64,000 bases of DNA from Wocania arenilitoris. GTDB taxonomy: Bacteria; Bacteroidota; Bacteroidia; Flavobacteriales; Flavobacteriaceae. Each line of letters opens with the position of its first letter. The stretch's first letter is position 1. A program made the position numbers and the translations under genes. Location of the stretch: the NCBI RefSeq assembly GCF_021728535.1, contig NZ_JAKKDU010000006.1:151711-215710 (forward strand), in the 5' to 3' direction. The notes under the pieces are model-generated. The model made no database searches, was not told the origin of the DNA, and saw only the letters and a program-made list of their open reading frames with translations. Positions 18,357 through 27,710 of this stretch are shown here, piece after piece.

Positions 18357-20783
18357 TTAGCGTAATTCAGCACCCAATTGTTTTTCAAAATTATTTTGAA
18401 GTTTATTCATAATTTTATCAATTTGCTTATCAGTTAGTGTTTTGTTTTCATCTTGAATAATGAAACTAACAGCGTAACTCTTTTTACCTTTTGGTAAGTT
18501 TTTACCTTGGTATACATCAAACAATTTTATATTTTTAAGTAGTTGCTTTTCACTTTGCTTAGCAATTTTATATATCGATTCAAAAGTAACAGCTTCATCT
18601 AATAATAAAGCAAAATCTCGTCGTACTTCTGGGTATTTAGGTATAGCTTTAAATGTAATGTTATGTCGTTTTACAATATCTAAAATAGCATCCCAATTAA
18701 AATCGGCAAATAATACATCTTGAGAAATATCAAAATGTTTTAAAATTGATTTTTTTACTATACCAAAATCAACCAATTTGGTTTTCTCTAAACTCAAATT
18801 AAGACCTTCGCTAAACAAATCACTCTTTATTGGAGATTCCTTAAATCTTGTAATACTCAAACGATCTAACAGAGAAACAATACTGCCTTTTATGAAAAAG
18901 AAATCACTCTTTCTTGGTGCATTATGCCAACTTTCGTTATTCTGATTTCCAGTGGCAAAAAGCGTTAAATGTTTGTTTTCAACTCTATTATCATTATAAT
19001 GATGATAGGTTTTACCAAATTCGAAGAACTTTAAATCTTGTCGCTTTCTATTAATATTATGCGAGATAGCTTCTAAACCAGAAAACAATAAAGATTGGCG
19101 CAACACAGATAAATCATTACTTAAAGGGTTTAGCATAGTAATATTATATTCCTCTTTTAACTGCTCGCTTAGCGCTGTGTAATTTGGATTAGTTAATGAG
19201 TTTGAAAGAATTTCATAATACCCCTGAGCTGCCAACTGATTGCTAACTATATTCTGAATTTTATGATCTTCAAAACGAGATGTGCTAGAAATAGATGCGT
19301 TTAATTTTTCGGTGGTTTTAATATTGTTATACCCATAAACTCTTAAAATTTCTTCAATAATATCTGCTTCACGCTGTACATCATTTCTATAAGAAGGAAC
19401 GGTTAATCCTAGTCCTGTTTCGGTAACATTATTAACTTTAATGTCTAGCGAGGTTAAAATACTTTTAATGGTTTCTCTAGGAATTTCCTCTCCAATTAAC
19501 TTTTTTGCATTGTCAAAACTTAAGCGTACCTGAAAATCTTCAATTTTGCTAGGATATAAATCAATTACATCACTGGTAATTTCGCCACCAGCTAACTCTT
19601 GAATTAATAAAGCGGCACGTTTTAAAGCATACTCAGTAATATTGGGGTCAATTCCGCGCTCAAATCTAAAAGAAGCATCGGTGTTTAAGCCATGTCTCTT
19701 TGCTGATTTACGAATACTAACGGGATTAAAATAAGCACTTTCTAAAAATATACTAGTAGTACTTTCTGTAACTCCAGAATCTATTCCGCCAAAAACACCA
19801 GCAATACACATTGGTTTTTCGGCATTGCAAATCATTAAATCGTCTTCGTGTAATTCACGTTCAACACCATCTAAAGTTATAAATTTTGTGCCCGTTTTTA
19901 CAGTTTTTACTTCAATTTTATTTCCTGATATTTTTACAGCATCAAATGCATGAAGTGGTTGCCCTAACTCATGCAACACATAGTTAGTTGCATCAACAAT
20001 ATTGTTAATTGGGCTTAGTCCAATAGCCTTTAAACGATGTTGTAACCAGTTTGGAGACTCAGCGACTTTTAAACTAGAAATCGTTACACCGCAATAACGC
20101 GGTGCTAAATCTTTATTTTCTACATCAACATCAACTTTTAATGTGCGATTGTCAATACGAAAAGAACTTACTGAAGGCGTTATAAGCTCTAAATTAATAT
20201 TCTTTTGAATTAAACCTGCTTTTAAATCGCGAGCAACACCTAGATGACTCATGGCATCAGCACGGTTTGGTGTTAATCCTATTACAAAAATCTTATCGTT
20301 TTCAATATCAAAAACATCAGCAGCTAGAGTTCCTACCTTAATTTTATCATCTAAAACCATAATGCCATCGTGTGATTTTCCTATACCTAATTCATCTTCG
20401 GCACAAATCATTCCATGACTTTCTTCTCCACGAATCTTCCCTTTTTTAATTGTCCAAGATTCCCCCTCAGCAGTATATAAAGTTGTTCCAATAGTAGCAA
20501 CAGGTACTTTTTGTCCAGCAGCAACATTAGGTGCTCCACAAACTATTTGCAATGGAGCATCGCTACCTATATCAACTGTGGTTAACTTTAATTTATCGGC
20601 ATTGGGGTGTTTAACACAGGTTAAAACCTTACCAATAATAACACCCTCTAATCCTCCTTTTATAGATTGGTAACTTTCTACACCTTCAACTTCAAGACCT
20701 AAATCTGTAAGTAGCTCGCTGGTTTGTTCTGAAGTCCAATCTGTTTTTATAAATTGCTTTATCCAGTTATATGAAATTCGCAT
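18357..20783 (-). CDS. pheT: Phenylalanyl-tRNA synthetase beta chain
   Basis: An 808-residue beta subunit of the (alpha-beta)2 synthetase that charges tRNA-Phe. In order: N-terminal residues, an EMAP/OB tRNA-binding domain (about 40-150: GVIIGKVLTCVKHPNADKLK), the B3/B4 editing domain (about 215-380, containing CIAGVFGG and ESAYFNP), the B5 DNA-binding-like domain (about 405-480), a catalytic-like core (about 490-690) and the C-terminal FDX-ACB anticodon-binding domain (about 715-808, PKYPEVRRDFALLLD). The length is standard. pheS is not adjacent, as in many Bacteroidota. A clear promoter precedes it on the minus strand. Confidence 0.97.
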   Translation of the reverse strand: MRISYNWIKQFIKTDWTSEQTSELLTDLGLEVEGVESYQSIKGGLEGVIIGKVLTCVKHPNADKLKLTTVDIGSDAPLQIVCGAPNVAAGQKVPVATIGTTLYTAEGESWTIKKGKIRGEESHGMICAEDELGIGKSHDGIMVLDDKIKVGTLAADVFDIENDKIFVIGLTPNRADAMSHLGVARDLKAGLIQKNINLELITPSVSSFRIDNRTLKVDVDVENKDLAPRYCGVTISSLKVAESPNWLQHRLKAIGLSPINNIVDATNYVLHELGQPLHAFDAVKISGNKIEVKTVKTGTKFITLDGVERELHEDDLMICNAEKPMCIAGVFGGIDSGVTESTTSIFLESAYFNPVSIRKSAKRHGLNTDASFRFERGIDPNITEYALKRAALLIQELAGGEITSDVIDLYPSKIEDFQVRLSFDNAKKLIGEEIPRETIKSILTSLDIKVNNVTETGLGLTVPSYRNDVQREADIIEEILRVYGYNNIKTTEKLNASISSTSRFEDHKIQNIVSNQLAAQGYYEILSNSLTNPNYTALSEQLKEEYNITMLNPLSNDLSVLRQSLLFSGLEAISHNINRKRQDLKFFEFGKTYHHYNDNRVENKHLTLFATGNQNNESWHNAPRKSDFFFIKGSIVSLLDRLSITRFKESPIKSDLFSEGLNLSLEKTKLVDFGIVKKSILKHFDISQDVLFADFNWDAILDIVKRHNITFKAIPKYPEVRRDFALLLDEAVTFESIYKIAKQSEKQLLKNIKLFDVYQGKNLPKGKKSYAVSFIIQDENKTLTDKQIDKIMNKLQNNFEKQLGAELR

Positions 20784-20806
20784 AAATCATTTCCTATTTA
20801 AGCGAA

Positions 20807-20836
20807 CAAAGATAAAATATTGAAGTTAGCATTCAA
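20807..20836 (-). promoter_or_regulatory. Promoter of pheT
   Basis: Read on the minus strand: TTG (20836-20834), 19-nt spacer, TATCTTTG (20814-20807). This is a full match to the Bacteroidota promoter consensus, ending 23 nt before the pheT start codon. Confidence 0.8.
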
Positions 20837-20922
20837 ACAATGTATAATTATTTATGAATGACATTCAAAAAAATCAAATAAGTTTTCTAACAAAGTTGAT
20901 TATTAGTTAAGATTTCAATGGT

Positions 20923-21393
20923 TTATAACTCTTCTAACATTAAATTGTAATCGTATTGTAAATCTTCATGCAAAGTACCAATTATTTTTTTTGCTAAAAG
21001 GAGTTGTCTGTTATACGAGTTTTGTAATTGTGCACTATATTTTATGCTAGGGGAAAAGCCTTTTAATTTTTGGCAAAAGTAGAGGAGTAGTTCTACTTCT
21101 GTTTCCTTCTTTTGTGAGTAACGAATATATTTTTTTATGTTTTTAAGAATCTTGCGGACACTTTTTCTAATATAAAAATAGCTTTTTGTATTAATTAGTT
21201 CAAATTCATCATCTATATAATTTTTAACTGATTGAATATAGCCACTTTCGTTATGAGACTCAAAAAGTAAATAGGTAAGTAATTCTTTGTTTTCCTTTTT
21301 GAAGCGTGATAAACGCAAACAAAGTTCTTGAATTTCGGTAGTAGATAATGTGTTTAATTCTTGTTTTATATCTTTAAGTGCTACTGCTTTCAT
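20923..21393 (-). CDS. Conserved hypothetical protein, helical
   Basis: A 156-residue cytoplasmic protein with no recognised domain. It is mostly helical and basic (RKSVRKILKNIKKYIRYSQKKE), with leucine repeats suggesting a helical bundle that could bind nucleic acid or another protein. No signal or membrane segment. It lies downstream of the E1 dehydrogenase gene on the same strand, separated by a terminator hairpin, so it probably has its own promoter or depends on read-through. I recall similar short proteins in other Flavobacteriaceae, but I cannot assign a function. Confidence 0.6.
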   Translation of the reverse strand: MKAVALKDIKQELNTLSTTEIQELCLRLSRFKKENKELLTYLLFESHNESGYIQSVKNYIDDEFELINTKSYFYIRKSVRKILKNIKKYIRYSQKKETEVELLLYFCQKLKGFSPSIKYSAQLQNSYNRQLLLAKKIIGTLHEDLQYDYNLMLEEL

Positions 21394-21424
21394 TTGTTAT
21401 GTTTGATGATAAATATATAAAAAG

Positions 21425-21459
21425 AAAAGCCTTTTCGAAACAGATAAGAAAAGGCTTTT
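21425..21459 (-). terminator. Terminator after the E1 dehydrogenase gene
   Basis: A perfect 12-bp inverted repeat: AAAAGCCTTTTC (21425-21436) and its complement (21448-21459), with an 11-nt loop. Read on the minus strand it is followed by a T-rich stretch. It lies 20 nt after the E1 stop codon. Confidence 0.8.
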
Positions 21460-21479
21460 TAAATTATTTATATTATGAG

Positions 21480-23891
21480 TTATCTTAATTTAGGATAATC
21501 ATCAGGATTTGCTTCATGCATTACCTCATAGACTGCTTCAAAAATATCTTCAGCTGAAGGTTTTGAGAAGTAATCACCATCGTTCCCGTAAGCTGGTCTG
21601 TGTGCTTTAGCGCTTAATGTTTTTGGCTGACCATCTAAAAACTGATACCCATTTTGAGTGTTTAATATCTCATTTAAAATATATGCTGAAGCGCCTCCAG
21701 GAACATCTTCATCTATTACCATAACACGATTTGTTTTGGTTATACTTTTAGCAATGTCGTGATTTAAATCGAATGGCAATAAAGATTGTACATCAATAAC
21801 TTCGGCATCAATACCAACAGTTAATAATTCTTTAGCAGTTTGCTCCACTATGCGAAGTGTTGAACCGTAAGAAACCAATGTAATATCTGTACCTGTTTTT
21901 ACAGTTTCAACTACGCCAATTGGTGTTTTAATATCACTTAAATTATTTGGCATTCTTTCCTTTAAACGATATCCATTAAGACACTCAATAACTAGTCCAG
22001 GTTCGTCACCTTGCAGAAGCGTGTTGTAAAATCCAGCAGCTTTAGTCATGTTTCTAGGGACTAAAATATGAATACCACGCATTAAATTAATGAGTCCACC
22101 CATTTGAGAACCCGAATGCCATATACCTTCTAATCTATGTCCGCGTGTTCGAATAATTAAAGGTGCTTTTTGCATACCTCTAGTTCTGTAATGTAGCGTA
22201 GCTAAATCGTCGCTAATTACATTTAAGGCATATAAAACATAATCTAAATATTGAATTTCTGCAATAGGACGTAAACCACGTAATGCCATACCAATACCTT
22301 GACCTATTATAGTTGCTTCTCTAATTCCTGCATCGGCTACTCTTAATTCACCATATTTTTCTTGTAAACCTTCTAAACCTTGATTTACATCACCTATATT
22401 ACCAGTGTCTTCTCCAAAAACTAATACTTCGGGGTGGTTTGAAAACATTGAATCAAAATTATCGCGGATAATAATACGACCATCTACTTGCTGAGCATCT
22501 TTATTGTAACTTGGTTTTACTTCATTAACTTGAAGTGCCGATTTTTCTGTTTCAGAATATAAATGAGAACTAAATTTTGGTTGTACGTTTTCAATAATAG
22601 TATTTATCCAATTTTTAAGTTGCTGTTTGTGTGCATTAGTTTCTCCTAAAGTGTGCCTTAATGTTTTTCTGGCATGAGATAACAAATCTTTTCTTGTAGG
22701 TTCACTTACATTAGATAAACTATGTATAATGGGTTTAATAAATACACTATTAATGCTTGAACTAGCAACGCTATTTAAAATAGAAATTAATTCTTGCTGT
22801 TCTTTTTTAATTGGATTTAAAAAAGTATTCCAAGCTTTACTTTTTGCTTCACGTACTTCTTTTTTTAAATTACGCTCAATTTCTGTAAGTATCTCGTTGG
22901 TTGCAATGCCACTTTCAATAATCCACTCACGCATTTTTAAATTGCAATCGTTATTTCTTTCCCATTCTAAGCGTTCTGTGCTTTTATAACGCTCGTGCGA
23001 ACCAGATGTGGAATGCCCTTGTGGTTGTGTTAATTCGGTTACATGAATAAGCACAGGCACATGTTCTTCTCTTGCTATGGCAGAAGCTTCTTGGTAAGTT
23101 TCTATAAGATTAGCATAATCCCAACCTTTAACGCGTAGTATTTCGTAGCCTTTTTGTTCGCTATCGCGTTGAAATCCTTTTAGTATTTCTGAAATATTTT
23201 CCTTTGTGGTTTGATGTTTTGCATGTACAGAGATGCCGTATTCGTCGTCCCAAATGCTAATAACCATAGGAACTTGTAAAACACCTGCTGCATTTATGGT
23301 TTCAAAAAACAGGCCCTCACTGGTACTTGCATTACCAATGGTGCCCCAAGCGACTTCATTTCCGTTATTTGAAAAATTGCTTGTATTTACGCCTTTAACT
23401 TTTCTGAAAATTTTTGAGGCTTGAGCTAACCCTAGTAAACGAGGCATTTGACCTGCGGTACAAGAGATATCTGCGCTAGAATTATATTGCTTTGTTAAGT
23501 CTTTCCAATTACCATTGTTATCTAAGCTATGTGTTGTAAAATGACCCCCCATTTGCCGACCAGCAGACATGGGCTCTAATGCTAAATCTGTATTAGCATA
23601 AAGACCAGCAAAAAATTGTTCTATTGATAGTTTGCCAATTGCCATCATAAAAGTTTGATCGCGGTAATATCCAGACCTCCAATCCCCTTTTAAAAAGGCT
23701 TTAGCCATTGCTAATTGGGGAACTTCCTTGCCATCCCCAAAAATGCCAAATTTTGCTTTTCCGGTTAGTACTTCTCGTCTTCCTAATAAACTACATTCTC
23801 TACTTTTTACCGCTATGGTATAATCATTTAAAACTTCTGTTTTAAAATCTTCAAAAGAAATGTTGTTTTTCAAATCAGGAATTAATTGCAT
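21480..23891 (-). CDS. Fused E1 alpha/beta 2-oxo acid dehydrogenase (branched-chain type)
   Basis: An 803-residue thiamine-diphosphate enzyme that joins E1-alpha (about 1-380) and E1-beta (about 465-803) in one chain, a known arrangement in Bacteroidota. The alpha part has the cofactor-binding region GNASTSEG...SIWDDEYGIS and GHSTSGSHERY. The beta part has the transketolase-type motifs VFGEDTGNIGDVNQG, IGQGIGMALRG and, at the C-terminus, TNRVMVIDEDVPGGASAY. It decarboxylates a 2-oxo acid and passes the acyl group to a lipoyl E2 (not in this window). Branched-chain 2-oxo acids, which feed iso-fatty acid synthesis, are the likely substrate but pyruvate cannot be excluded. Promoter and terminator are both visible. 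Confidence 0.92.
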   Translation of the reverse strand: MQLIPDLKNNISFEDFKTEVLNDYTIAVKSRECSLLGRREVLTGKAKFGIFGDGKEVPQLAMAKAFLKGDWRSGYYRDQTFMMAIGKLSIEQFFAGLYANTDLALEPMSAGRQMGGHFTTHSLDNNGNWKDLTKQYNSSADISCTAGQMPRLLGLAQASKIFRKVKGVNTSNFSNNGNEVAWGTIGNASTSEGLFFETINAAGVLQVPMVISIWDDEYGISVHAKHQTTKENISEILKGFQRDSEQKGYEILRVKGWDYANLIETYQEASAIAREEHVPVLIHVTELTQPQGHSTSGSHERYKSTERLEWERNNDCNLKMREWIIESGIATNEILTEIERNLKKEVREAKSKAWNTFLNPIKKEQQELISILNSVASSSINSVFIKPIIHSLSNVSEPTRKDLLSHARKTLRHTLGETNAHKQQLKNWINTIIENVQPKFSSHLYSETEKSALQVNEVKPSYNKDAQQVDGRIIIRDNFDSMFSNHPEVLVFGEDTGNIGDVNQGLEGLQEKYGELRVADAGIREATIIGQGIGMALRGLRPIAEIQYLDYVLYALNVISDDLATLHYRTRGMQKAPLIIRTRGHRLEGIWHSGSQMGGLINLMRGIHILVPRNMTKAAGFYNTLLQGDEPGLVIECLNGYRLKERMPNNLSDIKTPIGVVETVKTGTDITLVSYGSTLRIVEQTAKELLTVGIDAEVIDVQSLLPFDLNHDIAKSITKTNRVMVIDEDVPGGASAYILNEILNTQNGYQFLDGQPKTLSAKAHRPAYGNDGDYFSKPSAEDIFEAVYEVMHEANPDDYPKLR

Positions 23892-23912
23892 TTATTAGAA
23901 TTTTTGCTACAG

Positions 23913-23943
23913 CAAAAGTAGTTAAATTTTGTTGTTTTTACAA
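23913..23943 (-). promoter_or_regulatory. Promoter of the E1 dehydrogenase gene
   Basis: Minus strand: TTG (23943-23941), 20-nt spacer, TACTTTTG (23920-23913), 21 nt before the start codon. Full consensus match. Confidence 0.75.
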
Positions 23944-24062
23944 TTATAATCCGTATAAACAAATTGAATTATCACTAAAAATGCACGACATAATAAGTTA
24001 ATATTATAAATATCTTAAAAAAAACCTATGTATTCAAAGAATATGTTAAATAAATTAACGTT

Positions 24063-26894
24063 TTAGTACCAGCGTCTTCTAAATAATCCTAAAAGTGATT
24101 GCGGATCTAAAGTAAACTTAAACCTGATTTTTTGATCATAATTAGGTTGTCCAATTTCCCAGCCTAAATTTGAATATATAGGAAAGTATATTTCAAAATA
24201 GTCAGTCACCAAGTCAATTCTAATACCAGAGTCGTAGACAAATTTTAGATTTTCAAACTTGTTTTTTACAATACCAATATCGCCATATGCTAAAATATAT
24301 TTCCAAAGTGTAGTACTTGTATTTATTGTACTAATCCATTGGTTTGCAAAAGGGGTTTCTAGTTTAGATTTGAAACCACCTTCGGCAGTAATATATTGCT
24401 GGCTAAATATTCCGCTAGCTTCAGAACGACCTAAATAATTATAATCAAACAAATAGTCTGTAGGTCTGTCTAGTGCAAAACTAAAATAATCAGAAGTTGC
24501 ATCTGTTCTATTGCTTAAAAATGCTCCAGTAAAAAAGCGCAAGTTTAATTGTCGGTTGCTTTCAAACAATCGCCTGTATTCATAATTGAACGACACCTTG
24601 CTAAACGTTTTAGCTATTTGTAGATCTGTAGACCATTTGCTGAAATTTATTAAATTATCGTTAGAGTTTAAATAATTAATATTAAATATATTATAATTTG
24701 GTTCGGTAGTGTTAACTATATTGTTTACATCTTCATCTCTATTAATATCTATATACCTAAGCTTTAATCGCTGCCTTTTATTTGATCTAAAATCATTATC
24801 ATTTCTGAATAAAAAAGTTAGAGAAGGAATTATTTTTCTAACAAATAAATCTTCAGCATAAGATGAATAGCCTCCCTTAATGCCGTAATTAATGGAATAT
24901 AAATTACTGTTTTCTAAATAATGAGTCATGGATGCTGAAGCAGAACCAGTAAAAGATTTAGATTTTAAGGCATATCTAGGCTGAATTTTATAATTAAACT
25001 GTTTTCTCAATAGTGTTGTATTGTATGCTTTAAGCCCAAAAGTAAAGCCATCGTAAATATTATTAAACTCTGCCAATGGCATAAGAAAGACTTGATTGTA
25101 ATTAGGGTCTTCTATATCCTTAAAAAGCCTAAATTGTAAAGGTTTATTATTAAAGAAAAACCCTTTTAACGATTTCCAATTGTCTCTTTGATTAAATTCT
25201 GGAATCACTCTGTTGTAATTTAAAACTAGCTTATTGGCATCATTTCTTGGTATCGTAATAGTTTTGTTTTCTCTTACATTCTCTATCCAATATTTTGAAA
25301 CAATGCTATCGTTATTTAGTGCGTATAAAGAAATAGGCGTGTTACTGTTCCTTTTATTTTTTAGAGTTAGGGTTATAGAGTCTTCTGTTTTTGTTATTTT
25401 TTTAATCTTGAAATCAATTTTTTTGCGGGTGTTTATATAATCATTAAAAAACCAATCAACATCTTTTGGTGTCTTACTTTTTAAATGGTCTTCAAATTCT
25501 TTTGGAGATGTTAGCTGTAGTTTGGTTTTTTCTAGAAATGATTTAAGTGTGTTCTCTAAAACATTTGAATTAATAAAATCGTCTAAATATTTAAGACCAA
25601 CCCCTGCTTTATATTTGTTTGCTAAGTTGGCGTTAAACTTAAGCAACGAGTCTTTAGACATTGTTAATGGCTGATCTCTGTTGGTTCTTGACATAGACAT
25701 GAACGCAAATACATATTTATCGTTAAAAGTCATATCAGCTGCATGAAATGATCGAACACCCCAAAAATCTGCTAAAGATCCTAAAAACTTCATGTTGGGG
25801 TAGTGTTCTTCTACATAATTCATTAAATAATATATCTGTATACCGTCAATTAACCACTGATCTTTTCTTGGGTTTATAAGTAATGTGTTTTCCAAATAAT
25901 TGCGTATCGCAACTTTTAAAAGTTTAAGTTCATATTTAAAAGTTATGGGGTAAACTTTAATAAAACTTGGTAGAAAATTTAAACCATAAATGGGGTCTTT
26001 ATTGTAATCAATATCAGTTAAAAGTAATTTTTTGTGCGGGTAATCTCCAAGATTTTTTAGTATGAACTTTGTGATTTTTTCAGTAATTAAAACGCGGTCC
26101 ATAAGCTCTAAACCATCATTGTCAATGTTAGAAATTAAAGATAAATTTTGTGTTTCAATGGTTTCAAAACCAGATCTTTTTCTAAATAACAGCTTATTGC
26201 TAACCCTGTCTTTACCTACTAAGTTAATTATTTGTTTTTTAGCGTTTTGTGGTGATTTATTTAAATTTAAATCTGAAATAATTATGTAGCCATTAGGATA
26301 AGTGATTTCTAAACTTAAATCTGCTTTTGGGATAAATAAATCATCTAAATTTTTATTGCTGTAATACTGCCATTCACCATTATAAACAGCGGGCGTTATA
26401 TACCAGTATTTTAGTGTTAACTCGCCATATTCTGAAATGCCGTAGTTTGTAAATTTGTCTTTGGGTATTTGAACTATATATTCTAAATCTATACTATAAA
26501 ATTCGTTAGGTTGCAATGGTGTTTTTAACTCAACTTTTATAACGTCTGGTTGATTTTTTAGTTGATTAAAAACTAAGGTATCATTGTTTTGTTTTATTGA
26601 TGTGATTACTGAATATCCTCTATCTTCATTTTTTGCTAAGTGGAATTTATTATCGTACTCCTCGGCAAATCGAATGGCAAGTGGTGTTTTTTTAGTTGAA
26701 TAGCTATTATTCCAATCGTTTAGATATATAGATTGAAGAACGTCTTGTGATGTATTTTTGTATTGAATGGTTTGAGAGACGGTGATTTTTCTATTCTCAA
26801 TATCAAAGTTAGCTTTTAGGTCAATTTTATTTTGACCAAAACTTATGATACTTAAAAAGACAAGTGTAAGAGAGAAAAATCCGTGTAACTTCAA
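24063..26894 (-). CDS. M1-aminopeptidase-like outer-membrane protein without HExxH
   Basis: A 943-residue exported protein (signal 1-20, ending SFGQ). Residues 21-240 form the beta-sandwich N-terminal domain of M1 aminopeptidases (IDLKANFDIENRKITVSQTI). The central part (about 260-500) follows the layout of the catalytic domain, but the zinc motif HExxH is absent and the matching helix reads FKYELKLLKVAIRNYL. Residues 620-943 alternate as in a beta-barrel and end FRRRWY, typical of outer-membrane insertion. So it is probably a surface or periplasmic protein that binds a peptide or protein without hydrolysing it. No operon partner; it lies between the E1 gene and the LOG/uvrA pair. Confidence 0.75.
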   Translation of the reverse strand: MKLHGFFSLTLVFLSIISFGQNKIDLKANFDIENRKITVSQTIQYKNTSQDVLQSIYLNDWNNSYSTKKTPLAIRFAEEYDNKFHLAKNEDRGYSVITSIKQNNDTLVFNQLKNQPDVIKVELKTPLQPNEFYSIDLEYIVQIPKDKFTNYGISEYGELTLKYWYITPAVYNGEWQYYSNKNLDDLFIPKADLSLEITYPNGYIIISDLNLNKSPQNAKKQIINLVGKDRVSNKLLFRKRSGFETIETQNLSLISNIDNDGLELMDRVLITEKITKFILKNLGDYPHKKLLLTDIDYNKDPIYGLNFLPSFIKVYPITFKYELKLLKVAIRNYLENTLLINPRKDQWLIDGIQIYYLMNYVEEHYPNMKFLGSLADFWGVRSFHAADMTFNDKYVFAFMSMSRTNRDQPLTMSKDSLLKFNANLANKYKAGVGLKYLDDFINSNVLENTLKSFLEKTKLQLTSPKEFEDHLKSKTPKDVDWFFNDYINTRKKIDFKIKKITKTEDSITLTLKNKRNSNTPISLYALNNDSIVSKYWIENVRENKTITIPRNDANKLVLNYNRVIPEFNQRDNWKSLKGFFFNNKPLQFRLFKDIEDPNYNQVFLMPLAEFNNIYDGFTFGLKAYNTTLLRKQFNYKIQPRYALKSKSFTGSASASMTHYLENSNLYSINYGIKGGYSSYAEDLFVRKIIPSLTFLFRNDNDFRSNKRQRLKLRYIDINRDEDVNNIVNTTEPNYNIFNINYLNSNDNLINFSKWSTDLQIAKTFSKVSFNYEYRRLFESNRQLNLRFFTGAFLSNRTDATSDYFSFALDRPTDYLFDYNYLGRSEASGIFSQQYITAEGGFKSKLETPFANQWISTINTSTTLWKYILAYGDIGIVKNKFENLKFVYDSGIRIDLVTDYFEIYFPIYSNLGWEIGQPNYDQKIRFKFTLDPQSLLGLFRRRWY

Positions 26895-27002
26895 TTTATT
26901 CTATAACATTAATATGGTTAATAACAATGTAAGGCGTTGCAATATACTAAAATATAATGTTTGCTTAGTCTTAAAACCTTTGGTTTACTAAGTGTTTGGG
27001 TG

Positions 27003-27692
27003 TTAAAAATTAGGACTTAAGTTTGATTCTTTGTAAAAGGCATTTAATATGTCAATCACTTCTTGGTCAGTATCTACTAAATGTATTAAGTCTAAATCTT
27101 TTGCAGAAATATTTCCAAATTTATTTAATAAGGTTGTCTTTATCCATTCAAAAAGACCTTCCCAAAATTCAGTCCCCACTAATATTATAGGGAATTTTTC
27201 AATTTTGTGGGTTTGTATTAAGGTAATGGCTTCAAAAAGCTCATCTAAAGTTCCAAAGCCGCCAGGCATAACAACAAAGCCTTGAGAATATTTAACAAAC
27301 ATGACTTTGCGCACAAAGAAATAATCAAAATCTAAGCTTTTATCAGAATCGATGTATGGGTTATCGTGCTGTTCGAAAGGTAAATCTATATTTAAACCAA
27401 CAGAAGTACCACCGCCTAAATGAGCTCCTTTATTACCAGCTTCCATTATTCCTGGTCCACCGCCAGTAATAACACCATAACCTGATTCCACAATACTTTT
27501 GGCAATACTTTCAGCTTGTTTATAATATTTATTATCTGGTTTTGTTCTTGCAGAACCGAAAATGGATACACAAGGACCAATTTTACTTAGTTTTTCGTAA
27601 CCATTAACAAATTCGCCCATGATTTTAAAAATGGCCCACGAATCGTTTGTTTTAATCTCATTCCAACCTTTGTGACGTAGTTCCTTTCTCAT
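27003..27692 (-). CDS. LOG-family (TIGR00730) Rossmann-fold nucleotide phosphoribohydrolase
   Basis: A 229-residue protein of the lysine-decarboxylase-like LOG family. The signature GGGPGIMEAGNKGA lies at about 79-92 and PGGFGTLDELFE at about 142-153; both motifs line the nucleotide-5'-monophosphate phosphoribohydrolase site. Members cleave AMP-like nucleotides or cytokinin riboside 5'-monophosphates; the physiological role in bacteria is often unclear. The gene follows uvrA by 18 nt on the same strand and is probably cotranscribed with it, which hints at nucleotide salvage rather than hormone production. Downstream intergenic DNA holds no obvious terminator. Confidence 0.88.
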   Translation of the reverse strand: MRKELRHKGWNEIKTNDSWAIFKIMGEFVNGYEKLSKIGPCVSIFGSARTKPDNKYYKQAESIAKSIVESGYGVITGGGPGIMEAGNKGAHLGGGTSVGLNIDLPFEQHDNPYIDSDKSLDFDYFFVRKVMFVKYSQGFVVMPGGFGTLDELFEAITLIQTHKIEKFPIILVGTEFWEGLFEWIKTTLLNKFGNISAKDLDLIHLVDTDQEVIDILNAFYKESNLSPNF

Positions 27693-27710
27693 AATCTATG
27701 ATTTTCCTCG

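Noticed and set aside
21480..23891. Artificial fusion of two E1 genes by a missing stop codon
   Set aside because: A single alpha/beta E1 chain of this size is a common arrangement in Bacteroidota, with a proper linker.
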